From the NCBI GenBank assembly GCA_003167215.1, contig PMTV01000053.1:186001-250000 (forward strand): a stretch of DNA of 64,000 nt, read 5' to 3'. The position numbers and the translations under genes are program-made. The stretch comes from Acidobacteriota bacterium (GTDB lineage: Bacteria; Acidobacteriota; Terriglobia; Acidiferrales; UBA7541). The notes under the pieces were generated by a model, which worked only from the letters and a program-made list of their open reading frames with translations, had not been told where the DNA came from and made no database searches. Positions 54,742 to 62,684 of this stretch are shown here, one piece after another (within the stretch, counting starts at the first letter, position 1; every line of letters starts with the position of its first letter).

Positions 54742-56529
54742 TTACGCCTTCGCTGTGTACTTGCGCTCGCGCGGCTGAAGTAGCGAAGTGTCAACCGGCT
54801 CGTACTCAAGCTGGATATTGCCCTCGTTGTAGCTGGCCTTGGTAGTCTTCAGCCAGTTGGCGTCATCGCGTTCAGGAAAATCAGGTTTATAGTGCGCGCC
54901 GCGAGTTTCATCGCGCGCGAGCGCACCCATGGTGATCACGCGCGCGAGGATCAGCATGTTCCCCAGCTCGCGCACGAAGTTGAGCGTTTGATTGGCCCAC
55001 TGCGTGCGGTCTTGCAAATTAATCCGCGTAAACCGCTCGCTGAGTTCATCAAGTTTCACCAGGGTTTTTTGCAGATTTGCGTTGTAGCGAATCACGGTGA
55101 CGTTCTCGGTCATAATGTCGCCCATCTCGCGCCAGATCGTAATCGGATTTTCAGTTCCTTTGTGCTGATTCAGCAGGGCGTCGGTGATGTCTTGCTGGCG
55201 GACGCGTTCGCGCTCGAATATCGCCCCTGGAACGTTCTCGCATCCGCTTTCGAGGCCACGCGAGTAACGCACCGCGGCGGGGCCCGCGAGCATTCCACCG
55301 TAAATGCAAGAGACCAGAGAATTGGCGCCCAGCCGGTTCGCGCCGTGATATTGGTATTCGCATTCTCCGGCGGCATAAATGCCCGGAACGTTGGTAGCTT
55401 GATTTTGATTGTCCACCCACAATCCACCCATGGTGTAGTGCATCGCGGGAAAAACTTTCATAGGCTCTTCGCGGGGGTCGACGCCCACGAATTTTTCGTA
55501 AATCTCGAGAATGCCTTCCAGTTTGCGGTCGAGCGTCTCACGCGGAATGTGGGTGACGTCGAGATAAACTGCCGGCTCGCCTACGAGGCCCATTTTCATT
55601 TCGAAAACAATTTTGTGGATAGCGCGAGTGGCCACGTCGCGCGGAACCAGATTGCCGTACTTCGGATACCAGTCTTCAAGAAAATAGAACCGTTCATTCT
55701 CGGGGATGTCCTTGCCCGCGCGCTCATCGCCGGCCTGTTTGGGCACCCAAACGCGGCCGCCTTCACCGCGCGCCGACTCGCTCATCAACCGGCACTTGTC
55801 TTCACCGGGAATTGCCGTCGGATGAACCTGGATGAATTCTCCGTTGGCGTAATACACACCCTGCTGGAACAGTGCCGACTGCGCGGAGCCGGTGCAGACC
55901 ACGGAATTTGTTGAGCGGCCGAAAACCACACCGATGCCGCCGGTGCAAAAAATCGCCGCATCGCACGGGAAGGTGCGAATTTCCATGGTTCTTAAATCCA
56001 TGCCGCAGATGCCGCGGCAAACTCCGCCATCATCTAGAACTACGGAGAGAAACGTCCAGCCCTCAAATTTTTTGACTTTGTCTTCGGACTCGAAGCGGCG
56101 GACCTGCTCGTCGAGTGCGTACAGCAATTGCTGGCCCGTCGTCGCGCCGGCAAAGGCCGTGCGATTGTAAAGCGTGCCGCCGAAACGGCGAAAATCGAGC
56201 AAACCCTCAGGCGTGCGGTTGAACATGACGCCCATGCGATCGAGCAAATCGATGATTGCGGGAGCCGCTTCGCACATGCCCTTCACCAGCGGCTGATTGG
56301 CCAGGAAATCGCCGCCGTAAATGGTGTCGTCAAAATGTTTCCAGGTGGAATCGCCCTCGCCCTTCAAATTCTTTGCGGCGTTAATGCCGCCCTGCGCGCA
56401 CACGGAATGGGAGCGCTTCACCGGAACAATCGAGAAGAGATCAACAGGTATACCCGATTCTGCGACTCGAATTGTGGCCATCAGACCGGCCAGACCGCCG
56501 CCGACTACGATAATTTTGGGCTGTGTCAT
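54742..56529 (-). CDS. sdhA: Succinate dehydrogenase flavoprotein subunit
   Basis: This oxidizes succinate to fumarate, with covalent FAD. The ~595 residues have the FAD loop IIVVGGGLAGLMATIRVA, the flavinylation His region RSHSVCAQGGINAAKN, FIQVHPTAIPGEDKCRLMSE and HYTMGGLWVDNQNQAT. The GANRLGANSLVSCIYGG loop is intact. ATG 56529 overlaps the sdhC stop (ATGA). The sequence is of the Bacillus/deltaproteobacterial type that pairs with a one-subunit cytochrome b558. Confidence 0.95.
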   Translation of the reverse strand: MTQPKIIVVGGGLAGLMATIRVAESGIPVDLFSIVPVKRSHSVCAQGGINAAKNLKGEGDSTWKHFDDTIYGGDFLANQPLVKGMCEAAPAIIDLLDRMGVMFNRTPEGLLDFRRFGGTLYNRTAFAGATTGQQLLYALDEQVRRFESEDKVKKFEGWTFLSVVLDDGGVCRGICGMDLRTMEIRTFPCDAAIFCTGGIGVVFGRSTNSVVCTGSAQSALFQQGVYYANGEFIQVHPTAIPGEDKCRLMSESARGEGGRVWVPKQAGDERAGKDIPENERFYFLEDWYPKYGNLVPRDVATRAIHKIVFEMKMGLVGEPAVYLDVTHIPRETLDRKLEGILEIYEKFVGVDPREEPMKVFPAMHYTMGGLWVDNQNQATNVPGIYAAGECEYQYHGANRLGANSLVSCIYGGMLAGPAAVRYSRGLESGCENVPGAIFERERVRQQDITDALLNQHKGTENPITIWREMGDIMTENVTVIRYNANLQKTLVKLDELSERFTRINLQDRTQWANQTLNFVRELGNMLILARVITMGALARDETRGAHYKPDFPERDDANWLKTTKASYNEGNIQLEYEPVDTSLLQPRERKYTAKA

Positions 56530-57176
56530 TGCACGTAACCGCCGAGAGGAAACCATGCGTAATGAAATCCGAGCACGACCGCGACGCCCGCGAGCGTGCA
56601 ACCAACTCCTACAACGGCGCCCAACCACGCAGCGGCATGCTGCGCCTTAGGAGTGATGGCGATTCCCCACTTGCAGGCAAAATTCCAGAGCCCATTTCCC
56701 AAATGGAAAGAGCAGGCAGTGACTCCCAACAGGTACGCGATCACGTACCACGGATTCGCCATGTCCTGTGCCACTCCGGCATAACGCGTCACGCCGTGTC
56801 CGCCGAATCGCTCGGTGTAAAGATGCCAGCCGATAAAGACGAAGGCAAGCAACCCCGTCCAGCGTTGCAGTACATACATCCAGTTGGACATCCAGGGATG
56901 GCTGAGAGCGTTGGATTTCCCTCTCGACCAAATGTACATGCCATAGAGACTGTGGAACAAAAGAGGGATCCAGAGGACGGCCGCTTCCACGCCGATGCGC
57001 CACGGAACGGTTTGAAGTTCACCGGAAACTTGGTTGTATTTTTCGATGCTGACTAGGGCGTAGCTATTAGACCAAAGATGATCGACAAGATAAGCGCCAA
57101 TGGGAACTACGCCGCTGAGGGACTGCAGTTTGTCGAGAATATAGCCTGTTTTGGATTCAGGCGCTACCGCCGGCAT
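56526..57176 (-). CDS. sdhC: Succinate dehydrogenase cytochrome b558 subunit
   Basis: The ~216-residue membrane anchor has five likely helices, with candidate haem ligands in AYLVDHLWSN, PLLFHSLYGMYI, FIGWHLYTERF and CSFHLGNGLWNF. No sdhD exists, consistent with the b558 (type B) enzyme. The frame runs open to 57395, but ATG 57176 (PAVAPESKTGYILDKLQS) has SD GGAG and the family N-terminus. It is divergent from the GAF gene across ~220 bases. Confidence 0.9.
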   Translation of the reverse strand: MPAVAPESKTGYILDKLQSLSGVVPIGAYLVDHLWSNSYALVSIEKYNQVSGELQTVPWRIGVEAAVLWIPLLFHSLYGMYIWSRGKSNALSHPWMSNWMYVLQRWTGLLAFVFIGWHLYTERFGGHGVTRYAGVAQDMANPWYVIAYLLGVTACSFHLGNGLWNFACKWGIAITPKAQHAAAWLGAVVGVGCTLAGVAVVLGFHYAWFPLGGYVQ

Positions 57177-57397
57177 GCACGCTCCAAAATTATTTCGTAC
57201 AGACAGAGTATAGGCAGGCGTGAAGAAGTTTGCAACCACGCGAGTGGGTTGAAGAGGGATACGCCAGAGGGATTTTAAAAGCTGGGAGGGGTGAAGCCGC
57301 GGATAGTCGCCGATCGTAATGCATGAAACACACCGATGCGACACGAAGATTCCTGCTGAAATGTTCATGTTAAACTCACGAAATAGGCGCGTCACAA

Positions 57398-57952
57398 ATG
57401 GCTAACGAATTCATCACGGAATTGAAGAAGTGGGCGACCGAAGTCGTCCGCAGCAATGCCTCGGGTGACGTTCCCGGAATGCATCGCGCGGTGGAGCTCA
57501 TGAGCAAGCACTTCGTGGTGCAGCAGCACGAAGTTGCCATTCTTGTAGCCATGCCCGACGAGCGGTTCCTGCGATTCGTAATGCCCGAAAACCTTCAGGG
57601 TATGGGCCAGATTCCGCTGACGAGCGCTAATTCATTGGCCGTGCGCACCGCCCGCGAAGAACGCCCTGAAATGATCAATCATTTCTCGGCGGTCCCGCAC
57701 ACTTCGGTTTTCGAGGCGGTCCCCATCTCGGAAGATAAGCGCGGGATTGCCATCCAAAAGATCATGAGCGTGCCGATCCTGCTGGATAAAAAGGTGATCG
57801 GCGTGATTCAAGTCTCGCGCAAAGGGGCCACGCCCTCGGAGGCCGGCCCGGACTTTGTGCCACAACAGCTCCGAGAGCTCAAGACCATCGCCGATACGAT
57901 TGCCCCCTGCGTCCCCCTCTGCGCCAAGGAATCTGAACTTCATAGCTCTTAA
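57398..57952 (+). CDS. GAF-domain protein
   Basis: This is a 184-residue single GAF domain, with no output domain. VLVAMPDERFLRFVMPENLQ, IPLTSANSLAVRTAREERPE and KIMSVPILLDKKVIGVIQVS fit the fold. A ligand-dependent sensor or adaptor role is possible; the ligand is unknown. It is divergent from sdhCAB. Confidence 0.75.
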   Translation: MANEFITELKKWATEVVRSNASGDVPGMHRAVELMSKHFVVQQHEVAILVAMPDERFLRFVMPENLQGMGQIPLTSANSLAVRTAREERPEMINHFSAVPHTSVFEAVPISEDKRGIAIQKIMSVPILLDKKVIGVIQVSRKGATPSEAGPDFVPQQLRELKTIADTIAPCVPLCAKESELHSS

Positions 57953-58127
57953 GCAAACTGTACGCGGGTATCCGAGAGCGCAACTTTCTGCAAGTGACCG
58001 GGTTTAACAAGTGGAATACAACTCGACGAGCCACTTTTGCCATCATTCTAGTAGGCGCAAATGAGGCCAGAGAAAGCGTTTTGAGAGTACTGCCGGCGGT
58101 CGAGGCAGAAGGACCGGGAGACTAACA

Positions 58128-59135
58128 ATGGTTATCAGCTTTTCGGACCGGACGGGACGCAACATAATGACGAAGTTGGGGATTGGCACTCTGGCGCTTG
58201 GGTTTTGTTTGTGCGCGATGCCGGCGTCAGCCCAGCAGGACCCGCAGCAACCGCAGGATCAGCAACAGCAGCAACCGGATCAACAACAGCCGGATCAGCA
58301 ACAACAGCAAGCGCAACCGCCGCAGGCGCCCCAGGATGCGCCCCAGCCGAATACAGCGCCCGACGCGCAGCAGAACGGGCCGCAGGATAACTACACCGTG
58401 CCGGATTCACTTACGTTGCCGACGGGCGCGATTCTGCAAGTGCGGACGACGGGGTGGCTTTCCAGTGATCGGAATAAAGTGGGCGACAATGTAATACTGA
58501 CGCTCGATCAACCCCTGATAGTCGACGGCCTGGTCGTGGCAAGGCGCGGACAGACCGTGACGGGAACGGTGGTGAATGCGGAACGAGCCGGTCGGGTAAA
58601 AGGCGTCTCGAAGCTGGGGCTATCGTTAAGCCAACTAACGTTGGTTGATGGCCAGTTGGTTGACGTTAAAACTTCGCTGATCAAAGCAACTGGCGGAACT
58701 TCGAATGGTCGAGATGCACTAGGTGTCGTAGGCACAACCGGATTCGGTGCCGCAGTTGGCGCGGCAGCCGCAGGAGGCCCAGGAGCAGCAATAGGCGCCG
58801 GCGCGGGGTTTGTCGCGGGCGTCACAGGCGTGCTGTTAACGCGGGGGAGACCAACGATCATCCCTCCTGAATCGCTGCTCACCTTTCGGGTAGAAACTCC
58901 GCTAACTATTTCCACTGTTCACGGCCAAGTGGCGTTCCAACCGGTCACGTCGCAGGATTATGGAACGAGTAACCAGACGCGACGGCCGAGAAGGTACGTT
59001 GGTCCTTATCCGCCTCCGCCATATGCTTACGCGTATCCCTACGGATATCCTTACGGTTATCCCGGATACTATCCGGGTCTGTACGTCGGCTATTACGGCG
59101 GATGGGGATATGGCCGGCGCTGGGGCTGGCGCTAG
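58128..59135 (+). CDS. Q/P-rich secreted protein with glycine-zipper and aromatic tail
   Basis: The 335-residue protein has a signal peptide (LGIGTLALGFCLCAMPASAQ), then ~60 residues of Gln/Pro repeats (DQQQQQPDQQQPDQQQQ). A beta-rich module follows (SLTLPTGAILQVRTTGWLSS, LIVDGLVVARRGQTVTGTVV), then a glycine zipper (GFGAAVGAAAAGGPGAAIGA) and a Tyr/Pro/Gly tail (PYGYPYGYPGYYPGLYVGYY). It is likely surface or outer-membrane associated; function unknown. SD GGGAG lies before ATG 58128 and a terminator follows. Confidence 0.75.
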   Translation: MVISFSDRTGRNIMTKLGIGTLALGFCLCAMPASAQQDPQQPQDQQQQQPDQQQPDQQQQQAQPPQAPQDAPQPNTAPDAQQNGPQDNYTVPDSLTLPTGAILQVRTTGWLSSDRNKVGDNVILTLDQPLIVDGLVVARRGQTVTGTVVNAERAGRVKGVSKLGLSLSQLTLVDGQLVDVKTSLIKATGGTSNGRDALGVVGTTGFGAAVGAAAAGGPGAAIGAGAGFVAGVTGVLLTRGRPTIIPPESLLTFRVETPLTISTVHGQVAFQPVTSQDYGTSNQTRRPRRYVGPYPPPPYAYAYPYGYPYGYPGYYPGLYVGYYGGWGYGRRWGWR

Positions 59136-59167
59136 ACTCTCAACACAACTTCCCGAATCATCGATCG

Positions 59168-59200
59168 AAGGGGACTCATTTCAAGGAGTCCCCTTTTTTT
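59168..59200 (+). terminator. Rho-independent terminator
   Basis: AAGGGGACTC (59168-59177) and GAGTCCCCTT (59186-59195) form a 10-bp stem with an 8-base loop, and the T7 run ends at 59200. It lies 33 bases after the Q/P-rich gene stop. Confidence 0.92.
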
Positions 59201-59344
59201 GTGTATGTTGATGGCAAGCGGAAACTGGAAGGAAGAAGGCAGCCGACGACTAGGGCAGCGCGACGCCATCCGATAAAATTGTAACCTAGCTGAAACATTT
59301 CGAGAGCGTCACGCGTTACTACTGCGCACGAGGCCAATTAGTGA

Positions 59345-59373
59345 TTGACTTAGCCGCGTGTGCTTGTTAATTT
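59345..59373 (+). promoter_or_regulatory. Candidate pdaD promoter
   Basis: TTGACT (59345-59350), 17 bases, then TAATTT (59368-59373), about 57 bases before ATG 59431. The -35 is good and the -10 weak. Confidence 0.45.
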
Positions 59374-59430
59374 CCGAATGCGTTAGATTTTTCCTACTCA
59401 ACCGAGTGGAGGCACCGCAACTCACCGCAT

Positions 59431-59988
59431 ATGGCGTTCGTCGCGAAGAAAATTTTCTTAACAAAAGGGGTGGGCAAACACCGCGAGCGTCTTTCGAGCT
59501 TTGAGTTGGCATTGCGCAATGCCGGAATTGCCGCGTGCAACATCGTTCGCGTCTCCTCGATATTTCCTCCCTACTGCAAGCTGATCTCCCGAAGCGAAGG
59601 GCTCAAGCATTTGAAGCCCGGCCAAGTGGCGTTCACCGTGATCAGCGAAAATCAAACGCGTGAGCCGCATCGGTTGATCGCCGCCGGCGTCGGCCTGGCG
59701 TTGCCCGCTGATAAATCCATGTTCGGTTATTTGTCCGAACATCACTCATTCGGCGAGAGCGAAGAAATTGCCGGAGAGTACACCGAAGAGCTCGCTGCGG
59801 AAATGCTGGCGACAACGCTGAACGTAGAGTTCGATCCGGACCTGTCGTGGGACGAGAAAAAAGAAGTCTATCGCATCTCAAACAAGATCGTTCGCACCAT
59901 GAACATCACGCAGTCGGCCGTCGGCGACAAGCGCGGCCTGTGGACCACCGTGTTAGCCGCTGCAATTTTAATCGGCGAAGACGATTAG
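59431..59988 (+). CDS. pdaD: Pyruvoyl-dependent arginine decarboxylase
   Basis: This decarboxylates arginine to agmatine. Of its 185 residues, NIVRVSSIFPP is the self-processing site, where cleavage between the two serines creates the N-terminal pyruvoyl group. KIFLTKGVGKHRERLSSFEL and ISENQTREPHRLIAAGVGLA match archaeal and chlamydial homologues. SD is poorly placed (GGAGG 18 bases upstream). It converges on the DHS-like gene 53 bases away, with the ureohydrolase beyond it, so a polyamine pathway is indicated. Confidence 0.93.
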   Translation: MAFVAKKIFLTKGVGKHRERLSSFELALRNAGIAACNIVRVSSIFPPYCKLISRSEGLKHLKPGQVAFTVISENQTREPHRLIAAGVGLALPADKSMFGYLSEHHSFGESEEIAGEYTEELAAEMLATTLNVEFDPDLSWDEKKEVYRISNKIVRTMNITQSAVGDKRGLWTTVLAAAILIGEDD

Positions 59989-60040
59989 TTCCCTGCTTCG
60001 GGCGCTCCCGTCACCGATTCCCTCCAACCAAAAAGTGACG

Positions 60041-61144
60041 CTATTGTTTTTTCGAGGGGGAGTGTGTTGTTGAAGAGGATCGGTCTGCTTTTAGGTAGCC
60101 GATGCGTTCCAGGACAGCGCCGACGATAAGCGGCAGGGCCACCGTCGCGTCGTCGAGCACCTCCGCAAATTTGCCGCCTTCTTCGCGAGGCACAAACTTC
60201 CCCCAGGAAACAGCCTCGGTATATGTGCTGCCGGATAGGCCGCCCCAATTCACAGGCTCTGGGCAAATCCGCAGGCCGTAGTTATAGCGTTTCAGCGGTA
60301 TTTTTTCGTAGCCTCGGCGCGCGAGAAGCTCGGCATAAACTCCAAACTGCTGGGCCCAATTGCGCGGGACGCCGCCGCCGATGGTGAAAATTCCCATCCG
60401 CTTCGTGGCTAGCATGGTCGAAGCATAATGCTCGAAATCCAGATACGGGTCGAAACGTAGCGGTGTCTTCCCTTCTTTCTTGCGCTGCCGTTGATATAGC
60501 GCAAAATCAATTCCGAGCTCGGAATCGGTGAACGCCGGAACGAAAACCGGAACATTATGCTCGACGCAGGATTTCAGGATGCCACGGCCCTTGGCGTGTT
60601 GTTGCAAATATTCGCCGATACGGCGGTTCATTTTCCAACTGCAGACCGTTTCTTCCGAATCCCAACGCTGGAGAACGTGATCCACCACTTCTTCCACGGC
60701 ATCCAGATTTACTTCCGGCTCGAGCGAATCGTAAACGCGGTTATAACCCGCGAGGAAAAGCTCGTTGTCTCCCATTTTTTCGTCGTAGCGAAAATGAGAG
60801 CGGCCGGTGGCTTCCACCAGGCCATGGGCCATCAACGCACCCGTGGAAACAATCGCCTTCACAATTCCCGATTCCACCAGGTCACAGAAAACCAAACCCA
60901 TCTTGCCTACGGTGAGCGCGCCGGAAAGAGTCATGACGATGAAGCAATCTTTATCGCGAGCCATCGCCTCCAGCACGTCCGCGGCATCGCCGATTTGCCG
61001 GGCGGTATACGCAGTTTGGCCCATGGCGCGAACCATGTCGTCAATTGTGCGGATGCGTTGGAGGTCGAGCGGAAAAATAGGTGTGAGGTGATCTTCGATC
61101 GGGTCGTGCAGTGTACGCCCCGTCACGCCCTTTTTTTTTGCCAT
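60041..61144 (-). CDS. Deoxyhypusine synthase-like protein (probable polyamine aminobutyltransferase)
   Basis: The 367-residue protein has the DHS fold and the catalytic Lys block TEAVSWGKF (Lys329 of human DHS). NAD-site glycines (GIFTIGGGVPRNW) and VPVFVPAFTDSELGIDFALY are present. Bacteria have no eIF5A, and bacterial homologues are known or proposed to make homospermidine from putrescine. By eye several human spermidine-site residues differ: the GGVEED glutamates become GALMAH, the His after GGGVVK becomes Asn, and Asp316 becomes Leu. An A9 run lies within codons 2-5. SD GAGGG precedes ATG 61144. Confidence 0.87.
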   Translation of the reverse strand: MAKKKGVTGRTLHDPIEDHLTPIFPLDLQRIRTIDDMVRAMGQTAYTARQIGDAADVLEAMARDKDCFIVMTLSGALTVGKMGLVFCDLVESGIVKAIVSTGALMAHGLVEATGRSHFRYDEKMGDNELFLAGYNRVYDSLEPEVNLDAVEEVVDHVLQRWDSEETVCSWKMNRRIGEYLQQHAKGRGILKSCVEHNVPVFVPAFTDSELGIDFALYQRQRKKEGKTPLRFDPYLDFEHYASTMLATKRMGIFTIGGGVPRNWAQQFGVYAELLARRGYEKIPLKRYNYGLRICPEPVNWGGLSGSTYTEAVSWGKFVPREEGGKFAEVLDDATVALPLIVGAVLERIGYLKADRSSSTTHSPSKKQ

Positions 61145-61283
61145 TCACAGCCCTCGCAGGTAATGTATGCTCCCAAGAGTTTTCGGTAGTGGCAAGCTGT
61201 CCCATTGCGCGCCTCATTGATATTACAAATGAGGCCAGTGCAAAAGAAAAATTTCCAGTTAATCCAAGGAGCGCGACCGCATT

Positions 61284-62174
61284 ATGTCACGATACACTCC
61301 GATGCCGCCCGACAATTTCGGCGGCCTGCCGGAAGAACATTCAACTTACGAGACGTCACGCGCCGTGATTTTTCCGGTGCCTCTCGAGCGAACAACAACG
61401 TACGAATGCGGAACGCGCAACGGACCCGCTGCGATCATCGCCGCAAGCCGGCACATGGAACTATACGACGAGGAATTGCAGCTCGAACCGTACAAGGAAA
61501 TCGGAATCGCGACTCAGCCGCCGATTGACACGCAAGACGGCACTTTGAGCGAAGTAACCAGCGAACTTTTCACCGCGCAACTGTCACTGCTCGACGATAA
61601 CAAGTTTCCTGTCGCACTGGGGGGCGAACATGCGTTGACGCCCCCGCTGGTTTCGGCAACTGCAAGAACCCACAAAGATCTGTGCGTCCTGCACATCGGC
61701 GCGCACGCGGAAATGCGCGATGAGTATCAGGGGAATCCGGCCAGCCATGCGTGCGCCATGCGGCGCGTGGTTGAAATTTGCCCGGCGGTTCAAGTAGGCG
61801 TGCGTGCGCTATCGGAAGCGGAGGCCAAGGCCATCCCGCATTTGCGGACTAAGATTTATTGGGCTAAGGATATCGTGCGCGCCCCGTTGAAGACGTGGAT
61901 CGCGAAAGTTCTTGAGGATCTAGGGCCACGAGTCTATTTGACGATTAATCTCGATGGATTCGACTCGTCTATCGTCCCTTCGACCGTCGCGCCCGAACCC
62001 GGCGGCTTAGATTGGCACCAGGTTACCTCACTCGTGCGCGCAGTTGCGGACCATAAGAAAATCGTCGCGATGGATGTGGCCGAACTCGCGCCGCGACCGG
62101 GCTACCACGCCGCGGACTTCCTGGCCGCCAAGCTCGTTTACAAATGCCTCGGGTATATATTTTGCCAGTCTTGA
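61284..62174 (+). CDS. Agmatinase/ureohydrolase-family protein with altered metal site
   Basis: The 296-residue protein has the arginase/agmatinase fold (ECGTRNGPAAIIAAS, VALGGEHALTPPLVS, EGNP-type loop QGNPASHACAMRR, PEPGGLDWHQVTSLVRAVAD). Canonical ureohydrolases bind two Mn via GG(D/E)H, DAHxD and DxD. Here the blocks read GGEH (kept), GAHAE (first Asp to Gly, last Asp to Glu) and NLD (first Asp to Asn). Three of six ligands are therefore changed while the surrounding sequence is conserved. Agmatine to putrescine hydrolysis fits the context, but activity is uncertain. ATG 61284 follows AAGGAG by 12 bases. Confidence 0.85.
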   Translation: MSRYTPMPPDNFGGLPEEHSTYETSRAVIFPVPLERTTTYECGTRNGPAAIIAASRHMELYDEELQLEPYKEIGIATQPPIDTQDGTLSEVTSELFTAQLSLLDDNKFPVALGGEHALTPPLVSATARTHKDLCVLHIGAHAEMRDEYQGNPASHACAMRRVVEICPAVQVGVRALSEAEAKAIPHLRTKIYWAKDIVRAPLKTWIAKVLEDLGPRVYLTINLDGFDSSIVPSTVAPEPGGLDWHQVTSLVRAVADHKKIVAMDVAELAPRPGYHAADFLAAKLVYKCLGYIFCQS

Positions 62175-62191
62175 TGAAAGGAGATGCAATC

Positions 62192-62521
62192 ATGTCGAGT
62201 ATCGCCGCGTGGATTGCGGGAGTGCAGCGTCCGATGACGCAACGTGACGTCGTCGTTTACGTGGAGACGCATTCGATATTTTGGTGGCTCCTGATCGGAT
62301 TGATCGCCGGATGGCTGGCCGGCACCGTGGCTCGTGGACGCGGCTTCGGGTGTGTCGTGGATGTAATCCTCGGACTCATCGGTGCCGTAATCGGCGGATG
62401 GATTTTTGAAAGGCTAGGCATCGCTGCGTTTGGATTCTGGGGAAGTCTAGCGGCGGCTACCGTAGGCGCTATCGTGCTCGTGGCGATCGCAAGACTGTTC
62501 GCCGGCGGCCGGTCGGATTGA
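62192..62521 (+). CDS. GlsB/YeaQ/YmgE-family membrane protein
   Basis: The ~109-residue protein has a variable ~30-residue N-terminus. The core is the transglycosylase-associated family (FWWLLIGLIAGWLAGTVARG, VVDVILGLIGAVIGGWIFER), with three glycine-rich helices. Homologues are stress-induced; function unproven. ATG 62192 follows SD AAAGGAG, so the longer frame from 62144 that overlaps the ureohydrolase gene is not used. Confidence 0.82.
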   Translation: MSSIAAWIAGVQRPMTQRDVVVYVETHSIFWWLLIGLIAGWLAGTVARGRGFGCVVDVILGLIGAVIGGWIFERLGIAAFGFWGSLAAATVGAIVLVAIARLFAGGRSD

Positions 62522-62684
62522 CGTCGCCCGGACGGCGGGTTTTGTCCCGTGCTGGATCAGTCCCGAAGAGTTGCGGCCCGACCTCACGTTCTTCCAGTCC
62601 CTCGGTATGATACGATTGCAAGTTCCTTGAATATAAAAGAACAGCTATCCCGCCGCGCGAACTGAGCGAGAAAGTCGGAAGAAA

